64,000 bases of DNA, from contig NC_085139.1 in the NCBI RefSeq assembly GCF_024139115.2, forward strand, positions 104,881,935-104,945,934, given 5' to 3'. The notes beneath the pieces were generated by a model. That model was not told the DNA's origin, searched no databases, and was given only the letters and a program-made list of their open reading frames with translations. Both the position numbers and the translations under genes were made by a program. The DNA is from Armigeres subalbatus. Taxonomy: Eukaryota; Arthropoda; Insecta; Diptera; Culicidae. Below, one piece after another: positions 44,770 through 56,261 of the stretch. The first letter of the stretch is position 1. Every line of letters begins with the position of its first letter.

Positions 44770-45860
44770 TTTTCAAAATATCATGTCAAACTGTCGAAAA
44801 AATGTACGCAAGAAGACCAACTCGAGCGCGCGTCCTGATAATGCACTCCAGTGTATTTTCAGTGCGTGCGATCTTGTGATTTTCATGGTCCAGAAAGTTT
44901 TTTTTGAGTCAACGAATACCAAATAGAGGGAAACTTGGAATTTGTTGATCTGCTCAAGGATGATACGTGACAATATTATTCACACCTGATCTTCCTGTGC
45001 GAAATCCTGCCAGCTGCCGTCGGAGGGTCGTGCCTGTTATCTCATGTATCCGATTTAGGATAACTTTGCACAGAAGTCAGATCCCCCGTTTCAGGACCTT
45101 CACTAAGTCGGCCGAAAAAGTCGCGTATCTCTGCTGAAATCGACTCCGAGAGCCTTGTTGCTTTTCATGCTTCGGATGGCTGCCTCAATCTTGAGGATGG
45201 AGAGATGCGGCCTCGTCAAATTGTTGATTCAGTGTTATCTGTTTAGATGTAAACTAAATAAATGAAATGAAATGGCTGCTTTAATCTCTTGCAATGATAA
45301 TGCTTCGAAGTTGACGCGAGTAATGCATCGCACCCTTGAAGGCTTTTGTCAAGATGTTGATGGTTGGTCGGACGTCGAAACTTGAAGATGTTGTTTGAAG
45401 TGCGGTCGCGTCTTTCACCGATTCGGATTCATTCTTGCATATATATCGTAGAGGCGGCGAATATCGCTAGTTGTTGCAGCATTCTCCACTTAGCCGTCCA
45501 AGGAGTCCATCCACGCTTGTTTTTTTTTCGTCTGCAAAGCGTTTAACTTCCTTCTCTATGACCGAATACCGTTGACGGGACTCGTACTTGGCTGCTCTGG
45601 TTCTTGTCCGATCGTGCACTGGTCGTTGGACAACCGATCCTCCAATTCTACCCATATATGATGGTCGTACATTTCGTGTTGTCCTGAGCAAAACCGAATG
45701 TAATGTATTGTTCCATGTCGCTCGTTCGTGGGCTGCCGCTCCTGCACGCCAACCGCACGCGCATCTTCCTCTATTGCACGCAGACATCGAGTGTAGATGT
45801 ACCCCGGAGCCGACGTCCTCTTCCAGGTTCTCTGCTAAACATGACTTTTTCTGGTCTCTT
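44770..45860 (-). pseudogene. Non-LTR reverse transcriptase remnants
   Basis: On the minus strand 44773-44973 encodes RIILEQINKFQVSLYLVFVDSKKTF, which resembles the reverse transcriptase segment around the first catalytic Asp (FVDFxKAF). Upstream on the same strand are degenerate pieces such as RYSVIEKEVKRFADEKK (45467-45787), typical of the linker before the reverse transcriptase. Many stops. The order is consistent with one decayed element; its clade is not assigned. Confidence 0.5.
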
Positions 45861-47180
45861 TTACTGCATACGCACTACATGTCCAGCCCACTGTAATATG
45901 CCGTATTTTATCAACCTGCCAGTGTCTGCATTTCGGTTCTCCAATCACCATGTCGTTATTGCCACAGAATTCTGCAAACAGCTCACCGTTTTCCCTAATT
46001 TCTCTAAGTCAATGATACACTCATAGTCCATGTTTTTTTTTCATATATGAAACGCATTGCATATGGTCTTCCCATGGTGAACATGCATACTGTTTTCAGT
46101 ATTTTGTCATTAAAAATACAAAACACAATGGCTTGACGACGGCAAATAGATCAATAGCAACGATGGCACTACGTTATCCAACGTCTACCTTGCAGTTGTG
46201 TCTTCTACACATCCCTACTGAATTTTTATTGGCATTACATTCCCCACTGTGATTTTTTGTACGAAACAAAGGACACGAATTGGAACATAGAATGTTTTAA
46301 CGTTAGCTCAGCAAGATAAGCTGGCACAACTCATCTGCGGGCCACAACAACGCATTAAGCTAAGACGCTTAATAGGACTGAGCAAAGCTTATTGACTAAA
46401 CTCTGGAGAACACTACCGTCCGGACAGGTATGGTTATACTACAGTTTTCGGGGAAACAACGCTTTCTGGCACCGAGAAGTTGGTTTCCTGCTTAGTGCAA
46501 AGACACAGGCGGCGCTCAGCAAGTTCAATTAAATCAATTATGGAAGAATAATCATTGCCAGCTACAGGACACGGGTAAGGAAGTAAACTAAAGGTCTGAA
46601 TTATGCACAGCGCGTCGTATATCGAACACAAGAAGCGAAAGCGTTGGAGCTTGTTTGCAACATCTTGCGGCTACAATGAAAATAAAAACAACAAAAACAA
46701 GTAGAAATCAAACTATAACTATAATCGTCACACCACCAATTCATGTTGGAGGTTCTGCCTACCTACTCCAATTCTTTTTGGAGGTTCTGCCTACAAGTGT
46801 ACTACATAAACAACATGCAGGAGACTGGTAAAATCTTCCCAAATCGATAGAATCGCTTTCCGTGAAATCTCGTACAAAAAGACGCGTGATAGTATCTTTG
46901 TTGTAACTAATGATGTAACACAATTTGCCCCGCCCCTTTGGTAAATGTTATGGGTGCACATTTTGATTATGTATTTCCACATTTCCCTATTAGGGCGGGG
47001 TTTTACATTGGATACAAAAAAACTGCTATCTCGTGCCGGTAGTGATTCAAAAGCCATGGTATTAAGACGAGTAACAACAGAGAGCTGATCCGTGACGAAC
47101 TTTCTTTAAAGCACAAAATGAGCGGAATGATCGGCATCCGTCGGTGGGTGATTATGTATAGTTCTATGAAAGAATAGGAA
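45861..47180. other. No recognisable gene
   Basis: AT-rich spacer. A GAGAGCTGATCCGTGACGAA block near 47080 resembles GAGAGTTGATCCGAGATGAA near 29780, so it is another fragment of an unnamed dispersed repeat. Confidence 0.4.
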
Positions 47181-48439
47181 CTGCGGTTCACAATCTTTTT
47201 CTTGAGAAGTACCCCCTTCAAACTTTTGGAGGCTTCCAAGCCTACCCGAGCAGGAGAAATTTGCTCAATAATACCTAATTCTGTTATTGATACCATACTC
47301 CGTTAGGAACTAGCCCTAGGTAAAATGGTATAGTGTAATAGTGGGCGGGCTGGTAATCAAGTGTCGGTCTTTCACCGTCATTAGTCGTCTGAGTACACGT
47401 AAGGCAATCAAACTCATCAAATGCTTTAGCCAAGCAAGCCTTTGGCACAGCAGAGTGCGATTGATTCGCATTCTATACCAGCCCGCCCAGCCCGTTGTTG
47501 GGAGGCATGGAGTGCGATCCTCTCGTTTAATAAACAATGTGCACTCGCTTGACTGTGGATATACAACAGTAGAGCACATGTGGAGATTGGACAAATCAAG
47601 CATCCGAAAGATATTCAATTTGCAAAAAAGAGAGCTAACCGCGGTGGAGGTTGATACTCGGATTCTGATGGCTTTTCCGCAAACGTGTCTGTCACACAGC
47701 CCTGCATATACTGTGCTCGTTTTGGAGGGCAAGATTCAATAGGCTTTGATTTACTGATCGCTATACATTTTATGTATAAGACAAAGTTTTGAAATAAAGA
47801 AATTATACAATTACCAAAACTTTTGATTGGAATTGTAATACATCCGCTATTACGCGTTCTTATCCGAGGTACCTCCTGGGGCCAGCGAAGGTATCCCCAG
47901 GAGCAGTGGCGCCGGGAGTGGGTGGGACAAGTAGGACATGTACTACGCATGAATTTTTCTGGGTGAGACAGTCAAAGCATTGTCCTACCCATGATTATGG
48001 TAAGAACATATAAAGTCATTAGCTGGTAAGAATCTGTGTGTTATCAAAAGGTGATTATTTTTTAATAAAAGACAGGAACACCGTCTTCGACCCGAAGACA
48101 CATAACACCCATCATGAAAAGTCTAGACGATTGACGCCGCTAACCGCACGGCCCACTTAAAAGCCCATTTTAAAGTTAATCAGAATTTTAAAGTTTTTAG
48201 TATAATCATAGAGGTTGCTGGGATTGATTGATTGTTCTTTAGGACTTTGGGCACTTTATTATCCCGAAAGCGCTGAAGATGTCTGAAGCAAGGATGGTTT
48301 AGATCATTCAGTAATTTGGGTTCGATCATTTAGTAGTTTGTCGATATGTATTTCCTCATTACAGAAGCTGAATTTCAAAATGTGTAGTATGGTGGACTGC
48401 TTATCTGGAATAGAGGTGTGCGCCGGTCCGAAAATCGAC

Positions 48440-48535
48440 GGCGGCGGCGTTTGTCAGAATTTTAGTCGGCGGCGGCGGCGTTTTCGGCGTCACGCCGAAA
48501 GCCATTTTAACCGGCGGCGGCGTGAATCGGCGTAG
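48440..48535. repeat. CGG-rich subterminal repeat, left
   Basis: GTCGGCGGCGGCGGCGTTTTC and related words, mirrored by 51140-51250. A strong GC island in very AT-rich DNA. Confidence 0.8.
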
Positions 48536-48599
48536 TGATTTTTTTATAACGTTCTCGAAGATTTTTTTATTTTTTTTTTTCGGGATATTTTCAAGACAT

Positions 48600-50035
48600 C
48601 AACGGGAACATCTTTTCCAAAATATTCATTATTGGAAATTATTTTCAAATTTTCCACAGGAACTACTTTGCAGCTCTTTGTCATTCCCAAGGAAAATTGT
48701 TTGGAATTTCAGGGGAAAACAATTCAAAATTTGCATGAGAAACTTTTCAGAATTTTGTACTCCAGAATACTCAACAAAATATTTTGTCAAATTTACACTG
48801 AACATTTTTCGGAACATCCACGGGAGACTCTAAGGAGTTTTTACGGGAAACTCGCTGGAGTTTTCACCAGAAATTTTCAGCGGGAAATTTTTCAAAATGA
48901 GAAAAAAAAATCGATTTCAATGGAAATTGTTAGGAGTTTTCATAGGAAATTTATTCTAATTGGCACGCGATTTTTTTTAAATTGCCATGGAAAGTTCTTC
49001 GAAATTTTTCAGAATTTCCACTGGAAAACCTGAAAAAATGCTGGAATTATCAGAGAATTTCTGACACAACCAGGGAACTTTCAAACATGAAAAAATAACA
49101 AATTTAAGAATTGAACACGTATGGATCGTTGTTCCGATCTATGGACAAGAAAACGTTTATCCAGCTTCAAAGGAATTTCTGAATAATTCTCGAAGCAATA
49201 CCTAAAGAGAGCTAAGCATTTATTCGGGAATCAAGTAGTTTTTGCTTGTAAAATCTTCTGAGAATTCGCAAGAAAATTCTTCATGAATGTATTAAAAAAT
49301 ATATAATAATTAAGGATTTCAAGGCAGTTCCTGGAAGAACTTTCGAAGAAATTTCTGGATCAATTTTCAAAAGAATTTTCGGATGGTTTTACAAAGGAAT
49401 CACGTGTCCTAGGAATTATAAGCGTAATTTTCTAAATTATTTCTGGGGGAATTTCCAAGATGAGCCCCGAATGAATTCCTGGAGGAATTTCTAAAGGTAA
49501 TTCAGGAGGAATTTCCGAAAGGATTCTTTAAAGAATTCCCGCGGAAGAACATAAAGAGATTTTCAAGAAAAAAAATCTAAAGGATATTGTGAAGGATTTC
49601 TGCTAAAGGAATTTTCGATGGAATATCGAATGGATTTTCCAAGGAATTCCCAGAAGAATTTTCAAAAAATTTCTAAAGGTATTCTCGAACTAATTCTCAA
49701 AAAAAAATCAAAGAATTCCTCAGAAGGATTCCTAAATGAATTTATGAATAGATTCCCGAAGGAATTTCAAAATCAATTTCTATGGAAATTTTAAGAGAAT
49801 TTCCGAATGTTCAAAGGAATTTGTAGAAGAGAAACTCTCTAGAAATGACCGAAAAAATTCCGGAGAAGTTACTCGAGGAATACTTCAAAACTAATAGCGA
49901 AAATAATCTCCTCTAGGAATTCTAGAAATAATTTCCAAAGAAATTCCTGAAGGAATTTATTAAAATTTCCAAAGAAATTTATAAAGGATTTCAAAAAAAT
50001 CCAAAGCATTTTCCGAATGTATTCCCAGTAGAGCA
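48600..50035. repeat. GAATTTCC-type array 4
   Basis: Irregular repeats of GGAATTTC, GGAAAATT and relatives through most of element C. It yields short F/K/N/I-rich frames with no protein character. Confidence 0.65.
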
Positions 50036-50225
50036 TAAGTACTAAAACGCTAGTGGCGCTGTAACCATTAAAATTATTTTGCCATTTAAAATTATTTGGC
50101 TTCAATAAGCTTAACTTGGCATATGCTGTCTATCATGTTGTAGTGTATGATTGGTTGCATCAAAAACATCGGTTTGACACTTATACTACCGGTTTTTTGG
50201 CTGCTATGTTTGAGCACAATACTGC
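50036..50225 (+). repeat. 190-bp unit following array 4
   Basis: Shares AACGCTAGTGGCGCTGTAAC, CCATTAAAATTATTTTG and ATCATGTTGTAGT with 55205-55390. Both copies directly follow a GAATTTCC array, so array and unit move or diverged together. Confidence 0.8.
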
Positions 50226-51139
50226 CCCCACTCGCATAACAGTCCCATTTAACTTTTCGTCACTTTTGAGTTAACCCAATGAATAGGGTTAATTTCTTAT
50301 ATACATCCATAAATCATAATAAAAACTGCGATTTTGTATGCCCATGAGTGAAAAAAATACCAAGTCATAGTCCCATATTGAAAGTACCCGCATAACAGAC
50401 CCACTAAGAATTTACATGAACTAATTGCTCAAAACTAAACAATGTTTCCATCGAACTAAATCGCTCTACGGTAATCCAGCGAATGATGAACAACTTAGCA
50501 AAATAAGATGCGGTTTGGAACTTCAATAGCTATTATCTCAGTATGCGAAAAAAAAAACGTTATGGGACTAATATGTGAGTGGGGCAAAATAGGTGTTGGT
50601 CACATGAACTGGAGCGACATTAGCAGTTTTATACTTTTTCATCTGTATTTCTGAACTAAATTCTAAAGGAGTTCCTTAAAACATTTCCGAGGAATCTGAT
50701 ATGAGCCAGCCGTGGGCTGAAAATCTCATTAATAAAGACATTAAAATTTTTGAGGAATGTGCTAAAAGGACTCGTAAAAGAATTTACAAAGGAATCGTCA
50801 AATTATTTTCTGATGGACTTAGGTCAAATAATGTGCTTGGTCAAATTACATATTCGGCCTAACAACTTTCGGCCTTGTGGCTTCCGGCCAAATTACTTTC
50901 TGCCAAACGACAAAATTTCTATTTAAGCGAGAAATTAATCGGAATTTCCACTCACAGTTTTTCTTAGTTTTTACGGAGAGGTTATCGAAATTTTAATGGT
51001 AATTCTCAAGGAAATCATTGGTATTTTCACGAAAAATTCTCTGGGGTTCCAACGTGATGATCATTCGGGAAATTCTCGGAAATTCGTCTGAATCTTCGAA
51101 AATTCCACGAAATTCTGCGGACTTCTTCAAATTTGAATC

Positions 51140-51250
51140 GGCGTGGAAAAATATAGATCAGCGGCGTGACAAAATTTTAAACGGCGGCGCGCCGATGCAA
51201 AAATGCCGGCGGCGGCGGCGAGCCAAAAACTGTCGGCGGCGGCGGCGCAC
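51140..51250. repeat. CGG-rich subterminal repeat, right
   Basis: Counterpart of 48440-48535, with GCCGGCGGCGGCGGCGAGCC and similar words. Confidence 0.8.
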
Positions 51251-51257
51251 ACCTCTA

Positions 51258-51837
51258 TCTGGAGATTTTTCAGCAACTGTGCATAAAAAATTGTTGGTTG
51301 AATTTCATTAATAACAGAGGTAGTAACTTATAATAAATGATAACAAAATATCAATCATTCAGTTTTAGTTACTGCAACTAGTGCTTTAATTCCGTCATTA
51401 GCAGAATTCAAATAAAGAACTTTTGGGCAGAGTTATAGAAAAGCCTTCGCACTAGAAGTCCACCATACTAAACATTTTGGAAGTCAGCCTCTAGAATGAT
51501 TTATTGACGAACTACTAAATGATCGAAACCAGATTAATTGAACCCTAAATGATCAAAAATATCCTGAGTCTAAAAGTTTTCCAAAGATTAAAAAGTTGTT
51601 GAAATCACAAAGCCCACTTGAAATCTAGTCGGTAAGAAATTCTGAGCTCCCAAAAAATTCTTTGACAATCATACGATTCCTTAGAAGTTTGCTTATCGCT
51701 AGATAACCCTCATAGCAGTAATTGATTGAAACCATTGAAGATTTTCACAAATTTCTGTGATCCATATGAGTGCTGCTGGAAGCTTGTAAAAATGTTCGAT
51801 AATCGTAAGAGTTTAAATATGTATGCCATGCTTCTTA
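51258..51837. other. Interior of element B, no recognisable gene
   Basis: AT-rich remainder of element B. Near 48260-48420 and 51400-51560 the two flanks of element C share a few inverted words (for example TTTAGTAGTT / AACTACTAAA), as expected for subterminal B sequence. Confidence 0.4.
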
Positions 51838-52135
51838 ACTCGATGATCTAGTGGCTACCGCTTCTGCTTATAAGCAGGAGGTCATGGTTTTGATCGCATG
51901 CTCGTTCCTTTCCTATGCTGCATGTCTTAGTTCTTGCTGTGTTTCACGATCTAACGAAACGATTCCTATTACTATACCTTCCATTCCACACTAACAGCTC
52001 CTAAACATTATGTGGCACCTATGAGAGGACGTAGAATTCCCTACACCTCTGTGGTATCTGATGTATACCTCCGTGGCAACGGGTGGAAGTGATGCTACTC
52101 TTTTACTATAGTCTAGGCTTGTAATGTAACACCCA
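51838..52135 (+). mobile_element. Diverged tRNA-derived SINE
   Basis: A box-like TGATCTAGTGG at 51844-51854, an anticodon-arm-like inverted pair TTCTGC/GCAGGA, and B box-like GGTTTTGATCG at 51886-51896, followed by ~230 bp of unrelated body. Not a functional tRNA. The 3' end is approximate. Confidence 0.55.
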
Positions 52136-52851
52136 CATTTTTTTGTGAATCTTTTAAAGCCAATGTAAATACCAGAACTGCAGCCCACTGAAGCACTGAA
52201 ATTTCCTATTTGTCCAACCCATGACTCGCGACGTGGATGCGCCTCTGCCCAGGGGTACATGTAGCCAAGGTTGAGAACCGCTAGAATCAACCTTCTCTTG
52301 TTGCTCTTCTCAACAATACGCAATTATAAAATACTCACTAAAGGAACTCAGAACCACGTTAAAAAAAAATACTGGACCCAAAAAAAATGCCAGTCAATAG
52401 CAGGTGGCACTATGAAAAAAACCCTCTCAACTTAACTTTCTTCAAAATATAATAGTTCTCCTGAAAAGAACCGATTTGCAGAGGCGTCGCGTCCGCATGT
52501 GCAACCTGTGCACTGCACAGGTAGCAATTTTGTCCCTAACATTTAAACTCCCAATAGATTTCTTGTCATTCTTATACAAATACTTGGATCATGTGCATTT
52601 ATCATATGTTTAGTACAAATTTAACTATTGAGTATAAATACATAATCGTAAAATAGGCACGGAATTTTTACAGGCGACATATGATATGAGGCAACCGAAA
52701 TGCTACGATGGGGGCGGGTTATATTTTACTCCACGATACCGAAACGACGACGCACCGCCACATGTTGTCCAACTCGTGCACTTTCAGCAGAGAACGGTTT
52801 GCCATGCATCATACACGCATTATTTTGTATGTGTAGGTCATCCGCTTCAAC

Positions 52852-53188
52852 TAGAGATGTCGCAAATTAATCGATTACTTCGATTAATCGATTCATCGTT
52901 GTGATAATCGATTAATTTTGAATCGATTATTACCCAACGATTAATCGATTCAATAATCGAGAGGAATCGTGAGTAATCGATTAGTTACTAATCGATTAAT
53001 CAGAATTTTACGACATCATAAGGATGTCGAAAATTAATTGATTATTTCGATTAATCGATTCATCGTTGTGATAATCGATTAATTTTGAATCGATTACTAT
53101 ACAATGATTAATCGATTCAATAATCGACAAGAATCAAGAGTAATCGATTAGTAACTAATCGATTAATCGGGATTTTACGACATCTCTA
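52852..53188. mobile_element. MITE of ATCGATTAAT repeats, nested in D
   Basis: Inverted termini TAGAGATGTCG / CGACATCTCTA with a perfect 8-bp duplication, GCTTCAAC, at 52844-52851 and 53189-53196. The interior is two tandem copies of a ~165-bp unit made of ATCGATTAATCGATT words, itself largely self-complementary. No coding capacity. Confidence 0.9.
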
Positions 53189-54718
53189 GCTTCAACCGCA
53201 ATCGGCGATGTATAGGTAGCCAAAGCGTTCATCGTTTGCAGTGCATGGTTTGGTACCGATGCAGAAAAGCACATCGGTTTGGTGCCTACCGCTTCAGCGC
53301 GTTTGATTGAAGAGCGCGCAATCAGAACAAAATAGAAAAAGAAAAGAGGCGGTGATTAAATGAATTTTCTGCTCTCTCAAAGCGTTCCATGGCGAAAGTT
53401 CGATTTTGAAACAGCACATTGGATCACAAGCGTTTTAACATTTCATATTGATTGGGATTATGGCTTATGATGAATTTTTTCGTCAAATCCAATATCCAAA
53501 AGTTATTCGTATACCATGTGGACAACTTGGCGGGTAGAGGGGTAGAAAAAATGTTAATGGTTTTTTTTTGTTTGTGTTGTCTGTCATAGAAGTGACAGAC
53601 GGCTAAGACCGTTCACGGTCCATCTCGCCATAAATGTTAATGGTTAACACAAATTAATGAAAAATTGTATGATCAGATGTGTACGTTGATGGAGGGAAGT
53701 ACACATCTAAAAATGTTCGACAACTGTCCACGTGGTATGAAAACAGCCCCTCGGGGAAAAAATCATCTAAGAAATAAACTAAAATAGAATAATTAATAAT
53801 TGAGTAACGTTTAGATTACAGATATGTTCCGATTTTATCACGTTTCGATTTTATCACGGTCCGATTTTATCACGCTCCGATTTCGTCCACAAAATTGTTC
53901 CGTTTTTGTCAAGAAGAAAATTCAATCATTTTTTTAGAGATTTAGCCTTTAAAATAAAATAACTTGGGTTAGTTTTTGGTTAAATGTTGTATTTATAATA
54001 TTTCAAACACTAACGGTAGTAAGACCGTAACTAACAAGAGAGGATTCTTTTCACCGACTACCCCTCATCAAAATAAAATTGATAAGATGCGGGTTTGTTT
54101 GCCATTTATTACTTCAGGACGAAGGATTACATTGTTATGTAGCGTTCTGATATAACTGAAAAATCGCTGAAATACTTTTTCGGATGCTCTAGGCCGTCCA
54201 AACTATTCTGGAGTACATATCCTCGAATGCATCAAGAAAAATGTCTACAAAAAAAATTGTCCTAAGCTGAGATATATGCCCAAAAATATTTATGTGATCA
54301 TAAGACATAAATAAATCGCCTCCTTTGAGCGTGTTTACAGCGCACACATGGAGTTAACTTTCTCAAATTAGTATGCCGAAAGGCTTATACCGATTTTGTC
54401 ACTGTTCCGATTTTATCAACTGAAACTCGCGAAACATATGGGAAACACGGTTGAAGATAGATCGTTCATATTGGATGTGTCATTTCATTTTTTTTTTTCA
54501 AAATATTTATGATACGGGAAGCACGAACAATTAGCAATTCGTCAAAAGTTACATTATTGCATGCTTAACTTTTTTCTCCAACAAATATAATTAAAAAAAG
54601 TATCACCGGCGCGTGCTTACTCGTAATTTTAATGCTGATACATTAACAGCTACATCAAACAACTGAAAATCGAAATGCACGGTGCACAGGTTGAAGAATT
54701 GACCACGCGACGCCTCTG
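53189..54718. other. Right interior of element D
   Basis: AT-rich. Contains CGATTTTATCACG repeats near 53830-53880 (four similar words) and no recognisable open frame. Confidence 0.5.
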
Positions 54719-54799
54719 CCGATTTGTATTAAATTATGTTCCTCACTAACGTCTTTCACTTTTTTTTTCATACCGAGTATATGCACTGTCACAAAATCC

Positions 54800-55200
54800 A
54801 CAATATTTTGTTGAATAAATTTCTGAAAAGATTCCCGAAAGAATTTCGAAACAATTTCTGTGGTAATTCTAAACGAAATTTCTGAAGGAATTCCTAAAGG
54901 AATAATAGGTTCGAAGGAATTTCTGGAAGAGTTTCTCTTGGAATGTTCGAAAGAATTTCCATACAAGTTACTAGAGGAATTTTCGAAGAAATACCTGGAA
55001 GAATTTCCTTCAGGAATTCCAGAAATAACAAATCGCGAAGGAATTTATTAAAATCTCTAAAGGAATTTTCGTAGGAATATCCGGATCAATTTCTCAAGGC
55101 GTTTTCAAAAGTTTTCCTAGAGAAATTTTCAAATGAATTTCTTTAAAAAAAATCCAAGGAATTTCAAAAGAATTTCTGAGGCATTTTTCGAAGGTATTTT
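54800..55200. repeat. GAATTTC-type array 5
   Basis: Repeats of GAAGGAATTTCTGGAAGAG-like words. Directly followed by a copy of the 190-bp unit. Confidence 0.7.
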
Positions 55201-55204
55201 CAGT

Positions 55205-55390
55205 AGAAGCATAAATACTAGAACGCTAGTAGCGCTGTAACCATTAAAATTATTTTGTCAAAAAAATTCTTCAAAAAGCTAAACTTGGCCGTTTGACGTC
55301 CATCATGTTGTAGTACCTACATGTTTGGTTTCATCACCAGCATCGGTTTGAAACTTAAAGTACCTGTACTTTGGCTGCTGTAGCTCCTGT
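55205..55390 (+). repeat. 190-bp unit, second copy
   Basis: Matches 50036-50225 with scattered differences (AACGCTAGTAGCGCTGTAAC; TCATGTTGTAGTACC). Confidence 0.8.
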
Positions 55391-56135
55391 AGTTGGCTCC
55401 AAGCAAACTAGATGTTGCCAAAGGAATCTCTGAAGGAATTTCCGGAACACTTCCTTGAGGTGTTTTTTAAAGTTTTTGTAATGGAATTACAAACATACAA
55501 ATGAAATCTTGGAGGAAGATTCTGTGGAGAATACGATGATAGTTTATGCAGGGGCAAATATATTCATGTTAAAACATCTACATCACATGTAAAGTGCGCT
55601 GCAAGACATGCTTCTATAGTAATAATCCTGTTTTCTAGTACCTATGTGAAAAATCGCAGTACGCTATGTTTAACTGGATGAAGTTTATTCAGTTTTGTGA
55701 ATATTTTTTGAGCGAATAGATGCAAAATCCAAATAGCTCAAGATGTCAGAAATTGGAAGCATTATATCGGTCACCACAGATTCCTGACGGAAAAGCCGAA
55801 GCAATAGTTAGAAGGCCCTCTTTGAAGGAATTTCATAATTAATTTCCAGAGAATTTTCCGAAGAAATCAATGGAGGAATTTTCGAAGGAAAACCGGAAGG
55901 AAATTCTGATGGATTTCCTGAAATTTTTTTTGATGAAATGGCTGGAGCAATTTATTGATGAACTTGCGACAGAATTGCTGGAGGTATTTCCGAGCGTGTT
56001 TCCTAATATTTACTTGTTTGAATTGATTATTTAGCTGCTGAAATCAATTTATTACGCGTTCGTTTTTACCTGAAACTAAATGTAAAGCACCTGAAAAAAA
56101 AAACTGAATAAGGAAATTTTGTTTTTTCAAATCTT
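55391..56135. other. Spacer with a short GAATTTCC-type stretch
   Basis: Array-like words recur at 55425-55470 and 55820-56000. No gene was recognised. Confidence 0.5.
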
Positions 56136-56261
56136 GACCAACATTTGAAAAGGGCGTAACAGCCAAAATGTATTCCTTCTGATTCTTCGTCTACGTATAT
56201 CTGCAGACGAGGAATCAGAAGGAATTAATTTTGGCTGTTACGCCCTTTTCAAATGTTGGTC
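56136..56261. mobile_element. Near-perfect hairpin MITE
   Basis: Arms of ~55 bp: GACCAACATTTGAAAAGGGC, then GTAACAGCCAAAAT, and their exact complements ending ...AATGTTGGTC at 56261, around a ~15-bp centre. Only a few mismatches. The transcript would fold into one long stem. The flanks show no clear duplication. Confidence 0.75.

Larger units (their letters stand above)
48411..51257. mobile_element. hAT-like element C with CGG-rich subtermini, nested in B
   Basis: Termini TAGAGGTGTGCGCC / GGCGCACACCTCTA. The flanks share TCTGGA: right TCTGGAGA (51258-51265), left TCTGGAA, as if one G was lost; an alternative reading is TATCTGGA on both sides. GGCGGCGGCG clusters lie just inside both ends (48445-48535, 51140-51250). 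The interior is dominated by a GAATTTCC-type array. No transposase. Confidence 0.75.
47904..52247. mobile_element. hAT-like element B, nested in A
   Basis: Termini are CAGTGGCGCC... and, read from the right, CAGAGGCGCATCC...; both continue to GGGT-GGACAARTAGGA. Flanks are CCCAGGAG (47896-47903) and CCCAGGGG (52248-52255), an 8-bp duplication with one mismatch. It splits element A exactly here. Inside are element C, a SINE and AT-rich DNA. No transposase was recognised. Confidence 0.7.
47181..52283. mobile_element. hAT element A, copy 2, split by insertion
   Basis: The left end CTGCGGTTCACAATCTTTTT resembles the terminus at 35074. Its 3' part, 47690-47903 (CAGCCCTGCATATACTGTG, GAGGTACCTCCTGGGG), matches 36200-36370. 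The final GGTACATGTAGCCAAGG-TTGAGAACCGCT appears only after 52256, on the far side of another hAT element (47904-52247). The element's own target duplication is no longer clear. Confidence 0.75.
52479..54718. mobile_element. hAT-like element D
   Basis: Inverted termini CAGAGGCGTCGCGT...CAACCTGTGCAC and its complement at the right. A perfect 8-bp duplication, CCGATTTG, lies at 52471-52478 and 54719-54726. The 2240-bp interior has no recognisable transposase. A small MITE is nested at 52852-53188. The part near 54035-54100 carries a fragment of the foldback repeat seen at 2982-3252. Confidence 0.9.
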
